Below are positions 59,596 through 64,000 of a stretch of DNA of 64,000 nucleotides, piece after piece. The first letter of the stretch is position 1; each line of letters opens with the position of its first letter. Under the pieces are notes generated by a model that was not told where the DNA came from, did no database searches, and saw only the letters and a program-made list of their open reading frames with translations. This stretch comes from Mycetocola miduiensis (GTDB lineage: Bacteria; Actinomycetota; Actinomycetes; Actinomycetales; Microbacteriaceae). Position numbers and translations under genes: made by a program. The DNA lies in the NCBI RefSeq assembly GCF_900115155.1, contig NZ_FOVM01000004.1, positions 150,391 through 214,390 of the forward strand, read 5' to 3'.

Positions 59596-59722
59596 TTCTG
59601 TCCTTTCGTGGCGGATGCCGCGATCGCGGTGCGCATAACTCCGCCAGATCGCGGGGGAGTGCCGGGGTTTAGGTCGAGTCGGGCCTGAACGGAACGGATT
59701 GGCTGAGTTATGGACAGCCGGG

Positions 59723-61309
59723 TCATCGGAGGCCCCCTGTGACGGATGCCGCTGCGTCCGCTATCGCGTTCGTCCGCACCAGGTCGTGCACGGCATCGAT
59801 CTCGGGGGAGATGTGCCGGTCGGGGCCGGGCCCGGCGACAACCGTGCGGACGAGGTTGCGCACAGCGGCGGTCGCAGGCGCTGGTCGCAGCGGGGCGCGC
59901 AGGTCGAGCGACCGCGCGGCCGTCATCACCTCGATCGCCAGCACGCGGCCGAGTCCGTCGATCGACCGGCGCAATTTGCGGGCGGCGGCCCAGCCCATCG
60001 ACACGTGGTCTTCCTGCATCGCCGACGACGGGATGGAATCGACGGATGCCGGTACGGCCAGACGCTTCAGTTCCGACACGAGGCCCGCGGCGGTGTATTG
60101 CGCGATCATCAACCCGGAATCGACGCCAACTTCGTGCGCGAGGAAGGGCGGCAGTCCCTTGTTCCGGGCAACATCCAGGTGCCGGTCGGTCCGGCGTTCC
60201 GACATCGACGCGACGTCGGCGGCGGCAATGGCGAGGAAGTCGAGGACGTAACCGATGGGGGCGCCGTGGAAGTTGCCGTTGGACTCCACCCGCCCGTCGA
60301 CCGTCACGACGGGGTTGTCGATCGCGCTCGCAAGCTCGCGGCCGGCGACGAGTGCTGCGTGCGCGGCGGTATCCCTCGCAGCACCGTGGACCTGGGGGCT
60401 GCAGCGGAGGGAATACGCGTCCTGCACGGTGGTGCACTCCGGTCCGGCATGGGAGGCGACGATCGACGAGCCGGCAAGGAGATCCCGAAGATTGCAGGCG
60501 GAATCACCCTGGCCCAGCTGCGGCCGCAGTGCATGCAGGTCGGCAGCGAAGACGGCATCCGTGCCGAGCAGCGCCTCGACGCTCATCGCGGCGGCGACGT
60601 CCGCGGTCCGAAGCAGCGTCTGGAGGTCAGCTAGGGCGAGCACGAGCATGCCGAGCATGCCGTCGGTGCCGTTGATCAGGGCAAGGCCCTCCTTTTCGGC
60701 GAGCTCCACCGGGCGGATCCCGGCGGCGGCGAGGGCGGCGGCGGCGTCACGGAGCCTGCCGTCAGCATCCCGAACCTGCCCTTCGCCCATCACCGCCAGC
60801 GCGCAGGAGGCAAGCGGCGCCAGGTCGCCTGAGCAGCCGAGTGACCCGTACTCGCGCACGACGGGCGTGATCCCGGCGTTGAGCAGAGCGGCGTATGTCT
60901 CGGCGGTTTCGGCGCGCACGCCCGTTCGCCCGGTCATCAGGGTGGACAGTCGCAGGAGCATGAGCGCACGCACCACCTCGCGCTCGACCTCGGCGCCGGA
61001 GCCCGCAGCATGAGAACGGATGAGGCTGCGCTGCAGATGCGTGCGCCGGTCGGGGTCGATGAACGTGGTCGCAAGTGCCCCGAACCCGGTCGAGATGCCG
61101 TAGTGCCCTGCCGGGTCGGTCGCGAGGGCGTCGACGATGCGGCGAGTCGCCGCGACGCCGTCGAGCGCCGCTGGATCGAGGTCGACCGCGGCATTCAGGC
61201 GGGCGACGCGGACGACGTCCTCCAACGAGACCGGTCCGGCGCCGAGGGCGACCGGGGAGGCAGGATTCGAAGTGGGTCGAGCCTGCGACGGAGAGGACAG
61301 AGCGCTCAT
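59723..61309 (-). CDS. hutH: Histidine ammonia-lyase HutH
   Basis: A 528-residue HAL, which removes ammonia from histidine to make urocanate. The MIO prosthetic group forms from the tripeptide in [16 protein letters not shown], here Cys-Ser-Gly instead of the commoner Ala-Ser-Gly. Other motifs are [13 protein letters not shown] near the N-terminus (catalytic Tyr), [25 protein letters not shown] and [13 protein letters not shown] chose ATG 61309; the frame extends to 61474 across the control region. It is divergent from the IclR regulator, 203 bases away. Confidence 0.96.
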   Translation of the reverse strand: MSALSSPSQARPTSNPASPVALGAGPVSLEDVVRVARLNAAVDLDPAALDGVAATRRIVDALATDPAGHYGISTGFGALATTFIDPDRRTHLQRSLIRSHAAGSGAEVEREVVRALMLLRLSTLMTGRTGVRAETAETYAALLNAGITPVVREYGSLGCSGDLAPLASCALAVMGEGQVRDADGRLRDAAAALAAAGIRPVELAEKEGLALINGTDGMLGMLVLALADLQTLLRTADVAAAMSVEALLGTDAVFAADLHALRPQLGQGDSACNLRDLLAGSSIVASHAGPECTTVQDAYSLRCSPQVHGAARDTAAHAALVAGRELASAIDNPVVTVDGRVESNGNFHGAPIGYVLDFLAIAAADVASMSERRTDRHLDVARNKGLPPFLAHEVGVDSGLMIAQYTAAGLVSELKRLAVPASVDSIPSSAMQEDHVSMGWAAARKLRRSIDGLGRVLAIEVMTAARSLDLRAPLRPAPATAAVRNLVRTVVAGPGPDRHISPEIDAVHDLVRTNAIADAAASVTGGLR

Positions 61310-61363
61310 GCTCTGATTCGACCACCGTCGCGCTTCGACGACAACGGTTCTACACTCGGAGAA

Positions 61364-61500
61364 GTCTGGGATTCCAGACAGATGAGCCATGGCGGTTTCG
61401 GGCAGCAACAGCCCGGTTGCCAACTGCGGAGATTCAGGAGCAAAGCGGGCCAGGCGCTTCGATACCGGCCGCAATCGCCCGATTCTCCGCAGGTGAGAAT
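61364..61500. promoter_or_regulatory. Dyads in the hutH/IclR divergent control region
   Basis: Two perfect dyads lie between hutH and the IclR gene. GTCTGG-GATT-CCAGAC (61364-61379) is 55 bases before hutH. ATTCTC-N7-GAGAAT (61482-61500) ends 12 bases before the IclR start and overlaps its ribosome-site region. They are candidate sites for the hut regulator, one for each promoter. They do not share a core, so they may bind different proteins. Confidence 0.5.
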
Positions 61501-61512
61501 AGGGAGGCGCGG

Positions 61513-62268
61513 ATGACCGAGTCGAAGGTGCCGGCGGCGGATGCGACGCTCCGCATTCTCAGCCACCTCGCCGCCCAGCGCGGTCCGGTGGCGGCGGCCT
61601 CGATCGCGGCGGCGCTCGAGCTGCCCCGCTCGACGATCTACCACCTCCTGGCCGTGCTGCAGGAGCGCGGGTTCGTCGTCCACCTGCCTGAGGCCAGGCG
61701 GTACGGCCTCGGCGTCGCCGCGTTCGAGCTGTCCGGCGGTTTCGCACGCCAGCAGCCGCTCAGTCGGCTCGGCCACCCCCTGCTCGCCGACCTCGTCGAC
61801 CGGGTGGGCGAGAGCGCGCACCTTGCCGTGTTGCACGGCCGCGACGTGCTCTACATCGTCGAGGAACGGGCGCCGAAGCGGCCGCACCTCGTCACCGACG
61901 TCGGCGTCAGGCTCCCTGCACATCTGACGGCGTCTGGTCGGGCGATGCTCGCCCGGTTGCCCAGGCAGCAGGTGCGTGCCCTGTTCCCGGATGCCGCAGC
62001 GTTCGTCGATCGCACGGGAAAGGGTCCCACGCGCTACCGCGAGCTGCGGGCCGTGCTCGACACAGTGTCTGCGGATGGGTTCGCCACGGAGGATGGTGAG
62101 ATCACCGCGGGGATGGCATCCGTGGCTGTCGCGGTCCCTGACCACGTTGGCTGGCCTGCGGCGTCGGTTGCCGTGACCTTCCCAAGCGCAGGTAAGCGGG
62201 AGGTCGGCGCGCTGGTGTCCGAGGTGGCAGCCGCAGCCGCAGCGCTGTCGCGTCGGATCGGCGGCTGA
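61513..62268 (+). CDS. IclR-family regulator of the hut genes
   Basis: A 251-residue IclR regulator. The winged helix spans about residues 5-75: TLRILSHLAAQRGPVAAASI, AALELPRSTIYHLLAVLQERG and VHLPEARRYGLGVAAFELSGG. The C-terminal effector domain has SAHLAVLHGRDVLYIVEER, PAHLTASGRAMLARLP and GFATEDGEITAGMASVAVAV. I chose ATG 61513 because AGGGAGG lies upstream; the frame opens at 61075 inside hutH. Divergent placement suggests it controls hutH-hutU-hutI in response to histidine or urocanate, an inference from position. Confidence 0.92.
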   Translation: MTESKVPAADATLRILSHLAAQRGPVAAASIAAALELPRSTIYHLLAVLQERGFVVHLPEARRYGLGVAAFELSGGFARQQPLSRLGHPLLADLVDRVGESAHLAVLHGRDVLYIVEERAPKRPHLVTDVGVRLPAHLTASGRAMLARLPRQQVRALFPDAAAFVDRTGKGPTRYRELRAVLDTVSADGFATEDGEITAGMASVAVAVPDHVGWPAASVAVTFPSAGKREVGALVSEVAAAAAALSRRIGG

Positions 62269-62369
62269 TCGGGAGCGGCAGGAGCGATGCTCAGTGTCGG
62301 AACATTCTCGCCATGCAATAGCTGTCGAACGTGTTCTCAGCCGGACACGGCGAGAGAGCGAAGTCCGCC

Positions 62370-62402
62370 GAGCTGGAGGAGATCGAGGATCTCCTCCAGC
62401 TC
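62370..62402. terminator. Perfect 15-bp hairpin after the IclR gene
   Basis: GAGCTGGAGGAGATC (62370-62384) and GATCTCCTCCAGCTC (62388-62402) form a perfect 15-bp stem with loop GAG. It lies 101 bases after the IclR stop in the 240 bases before the HesB-like stop at 62509, between convergent genes. No T-tract follows. I see no gene in this stretch. Confidence 0.65.
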
Positions 62403-62508
62403 GCCGCTCCACCGCAAGCGAGACGACGCCGAGTCCAACTAGTCCCTGGAAGAATGGAGGTCATACCCCCAGTTCAGCGGATCTCTGCTTCGAGACGGTT
62501 ACAACGGT

Positions 62509-62805
62509 TTAACGGGGAATTTGTGACTGGTCGGCGATGGCGAAATGGACCGCGCCGTCTTCATCCACCTGGGCGTCGAGGATCTTGTCGCCCAGCGCTG
62601 CTGCGGCGTTCTCCTCGAGGAAGACGCGAGCGCCGGCGACCTCCACGACCTCGTCGAGCGGCTCGGGAGATTCGGCGACGGCCACGGCAAGGTCAGCGCT
62701 TTCGGCGGCAGGACTTGAGATGCGGAGGCCGCCCTCTTCGGTGCCGGTGGACTGGGTGGTGATGGTCCGAACGATGGTGCTTGCGTTCTCGGTGAGGGTG
62801 AGCAT
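62509..62805 (-). CDS. HesB/IscA-like protein without cysteines
   Basis: A 98-residue protein with the HesB/IscA-like fold pattern: LTENASTIVRTITTQS at the start, GLRISSPAAESADLAVAVA, then ARVFLEENAAAALGDKILDA and a final AIADQSQIPR. Fe-S scaffold members of this family carry three conserved Cys, but there is no Cys anywhere in this protein. It is therefore unlikely to bind an Fe-S cluster in the usual way. I chose ATG 62805, preceded by GGAAG; the frame extends to 62892. It is downstream of the GlsB gene, with a strong hairpin between them. Confidence 0.8.
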   Translation of the reverse strand: MLTLTENASTIVRTITTQSTGTEEGGLRISSPAAESADLAVAVAESPEPLDEVVEVAGARVFLEENAAAALGDKILDAQVDEDGAVHFAIADQSQIPR

Positions 62806-62917
62806 GTGCTTCCTTCCGGTTGGCGAATGAAGTGTCCCACCTTTCCGAAGCTCGCCGGTCATTTCAACCTCTCGCCTGGGTTCGCAGGCCATTCACACCT
62901 TGGCCCTTGTTAACGAC

Positions 62918-62950
62918 GGATGCCTCCCCGCCGTGGGCGGGGAGGCATCC
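62918..62950 (-). terminator. Perfect 15-bp hairpin after the GlsB gene
   Basis: GGATGCCTCCCCGCC (62918-62932) and GGCGGGGAGGCATCC (62936-62950) form a perfect 15-bp stem with a 3-base loop, 18 bases after the GlsB/YeaQ stop in its direction. The RNA continues GUCGUUAAC, a weak U-tract. It separates two same-strand genes and is the clearest terminator at this end of the window. Confidence 0.78.
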
Positions 62951-62968
62951 GATGTATTCGCTGGCTGG

Positions 62969-63241
62969 TTAGGTCGTTGTCCTGCGGGAGTTCCGCGTGA
63001 CCAGACCGTAGATGAGCAGAACGATGATGGCACCGACGATGGCGACGAGCCAGGTCTGGATGCTCCAGAACTCCTCGAGGCCGATACCGAAGATGACGGA
63101 GCCCAACCAGCCGCCGAGCAGTGCACCGACGACTCCGAGGAGCAGTGTCATGAACCAGCCACCACCCTGTCTGCCAGGAAGGATGGCCTTTGCGATCGCG
63201 CCAGCGATCAGACCGAGTAGAAGAAACGCGAGGAAGCTCAA
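62969..63241 (-). CDS. GlsB/YeaQ/YmgE-family stress membrane protein
   Basis: A 90-residue membrane protein of the transglycosylase-associated (GlsB/YeaQ/YmgE) family. It has three helices: FLAFLLLGLIAGAIAKAILP with the hallmark PGRQGGGW at its end, TLLLGVVGALLGGWLGSVIF, and WLVAIVGAIIVLLIYGLV. The C-terminus is basic (RNSRR). The length fits the family. Members are induced by general stress, but their action is unknown. It is divergent from the probable RNA helicase gene. Confidence 0.92.
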   Translation of the reverse strand: MSFLAFLLLGLIAGAIAKAILPGRQGGGWFMTLLLGVVGALLGGWLGSVIFGIGLEEFWSIQTWLVAIVGAIIVLLIYGLVTRNSRRTTT

Positions 63242-63618
63242 AGCTCCACCTCCATTTGTTCAGGCGTCCCGAGCCCGGGACTCGGGATCCCGCCGGGTTA
63301 GGCGGGGATAACTGAATAATACCCCTGAAGGGGGCATCTCTGGGGATTTACCGCGAATCTGTGACCTTTTCGCCCAATATCGGACGGAATAGTGACAGGC
63401 GCCTCTGAGTGCTGTAACGTTGCCGAGTCGGCTCTGGACACCGCGGGATGTACCGCGGAAGGGTTTGTAAGTCTGGTGGGCCGGTTATACGTCGCGATAA
63501 CGCGTACGTATTCACACGATGTGAAACGGTCCCGGCCATCGACTGCTCGGGTATGAGAATGCCGCGGTTTTGCTGCGCGCGCTTGCGATTCATGCATATA
63601 TAAAACCCGGAAAGAACT
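63242..63618. promoter_or_regulatory. Long leader between GlsB and the probable helicase gene
   Basis: These 377 bases between divergent genes hold no credible gene. The part near the helicase ATG is A+T-rich (ATGCATATATAAAA, 63592-63605) and a ribosome site GGAAAG precedes the start. Short palindromes are present, such as ACCGCGGGATGTACCGCGG (63439-63457) and TCACACGATGTGA (63512-63524). Cold-shock genes and DEAD-box helicase genes often have long structured leaders, so much of this may be 5' untranslated RNA. Confidence 0.45.
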
Positions 63619-64000
63619 ATGCCCAAGAATAAAAAGCCAGCCGGCGGACGACCCGCCAAGAACTTCGAGCCCGGCTACGCCCGCAAGAGCGGCGGCCCGG
63701 CCGGATCCGCACCCGGCAGCCGTAGCGCCGGACACCGGGGCTACCGCCCGGTCGAAGGGGATGCCCCCAAGAAGGCTCGCTGGAACGCCGATGAGCGTGC
63801 CGCTCGCCGTCACTCCGACGAGCCCCGCGAACAGCGCGCCCCTCGCGACGAGCGCTACGACGCACCGTCGGCCCGCAACACCGAGCGCCCTTCGTACACC
63901 CGTGGGGAGCGCGCACCGCGCAGCTCCGAGCGTCCCGCGTACAACCGAGGGGAGAACCGGCCGGACCGGACCGAGCGTCCTGCGTACAACCGGGGTGAGA
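63619..64000 (+). CDS. Probable DEAD-box RNA helicase, N-terminal low-complexity part only
   Basis: The first 127 residues of a protein that runs off the window. It begins MPKNKKPAGGRPAKNFEPGY, followed by a Gly/Ser/Arg-rich and then strongly charged Arg/Glu segment with repeats of ERPxYxRGE (three copies: RPSYTRGE, RPAYNRGE, RPAYNRGE). No helicase motif is reached. This type of N-terminus is what I recall from actinobacterial DEAD/DEAH-box RNA helicases, so that is my best guess. The alternative is another basic, disordered RNA-binding protein. The ribosome site is GGAAAG at 63608-63613. Confidence 0.55.
   Translation, partial: MPKNKKPAGGRPAKNFEPGYARKSGGPAGSAPGSRSAGHRGYRPVEGDAPKKARWNADERAARRHSDEPREQRAPRDERYDAPSARNTERPSYTRGERAPRSSERPAYNRGENRPDRTERPAYNRGE

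Noticed and set aside
62331..62762. A plus-strand open frame of 143 residues after the IclR gene
   Set aside because: It is Arg/Pro-rich, crosses a perfect hairpin and overlaps the HesB-like gene antisense; no ribosome site or homology is visible.
1..64000. tRNA, rRNA, riboswitch, prophage or complete insertion sequence
   Set aside because: Reading both strands of the intergenic spaces I found no cloverleaf, rRNA-like stretch, known riboswitch core, integrase or transposase. A covariance-model search would be needed to exclude small RNAs.

Overview
The window is high-G+C DNA (roughly two-thirds G+C by eye) from an actinobacterium. Its actinobacterial families include DUF3073, the purD-adjacent sterol carrier family protein, mycothiol-dependent maleylpyruvate isomerase-like folds, LAxTG sorting signals and alternate-type signal peptides. 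Together with a strong excess of GGATGC/GCATCC words, these suggest the family Microbacteriaceae, but the genus cannot be named from the sequence. It is chromosomal: I see no rRNA or tRNA genes, CRISPR arrays, prophage or complete insertion sequences.

Layout. 1-4.6 kb: a surface-protein locus with a SipW-like signal peptidase (cut by the window edge), an LAxTG-anchored protein, a DUF11 protein, two SipW/alternate-signal exported proteins and a divergent OmpR-type response regulator. 4.8-11.5 kb: a DrrAB-like ABC exporter, a DinB-fold protein, a lactonase-like propeller, a GNAT acetyltransferase, an EamA transporter, chorismate mutase and an SDR. 11.5-17.1 kb: a YhgE/Pip protein and an MmpL-type transporter with a degenerate ABC-ATPase tail, divergent from a TetR regulator; three 16-bp dyads at 17-bp steps lie between them. 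17.1-23.5 kb: a Ca2+-type P-ATPase, RNase HI with an RHH-like tail, purL and a DUF3817 protein. 23.7-29.6 kb: an ABC exporter, a frameshifted DUF998 gene flanked by two related hairpins, purQ, purS and a NarL-type two-component system. 29.6-33.7 kb: an esterase, a VOC dioxygenase and an MFS exporter. 33.7-40.5 kb: purC, purD, a sterol carrier protein, an EI24/CysZ protein, a small membrane protein, purM and purF. 40.6-42.0 kb: a block of small genes in which two paralogous 53-residue membrane proteins bracket a 103-residue unknown and a MarR regulator. 42.0-49.1 kb: PGPGW and DUF3073 proteins, a deleted APC-permease remnant, PadR/DUF4097, rhodanese, TipA-like MerR, a MerB-like protein and a YczE/MocR pair. 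49.2-55.7 kb: a large RND exporter, a PLP decarboxylase and an MFS carrier. 55.8-62.3 kb: histidine utilisation (hutG, hutI, hutU, hutH and an IclR regulator). 62.5-64 kb: a cysteine-free HesB-like protein, a GlsB/YeaQ protein and the start of a probable DEAD-box RNA helicase behind a long leader.

How the genes work together. Seven de novo purine genes are spread over 20 kb in several transcription units rather than one operon. The hut genes give a complete histidine-to-glutamate route under a probable IclR switch. Much of the rest is envelope transport with local regulators, several of which have recognisable dyad operators. Intergenic space carries dispersed palindromic elements. The least explained parts are the SipW-type surface locus, the MmpL/pseudo-ABC/YhgE unit and the 53-residue paralog block.
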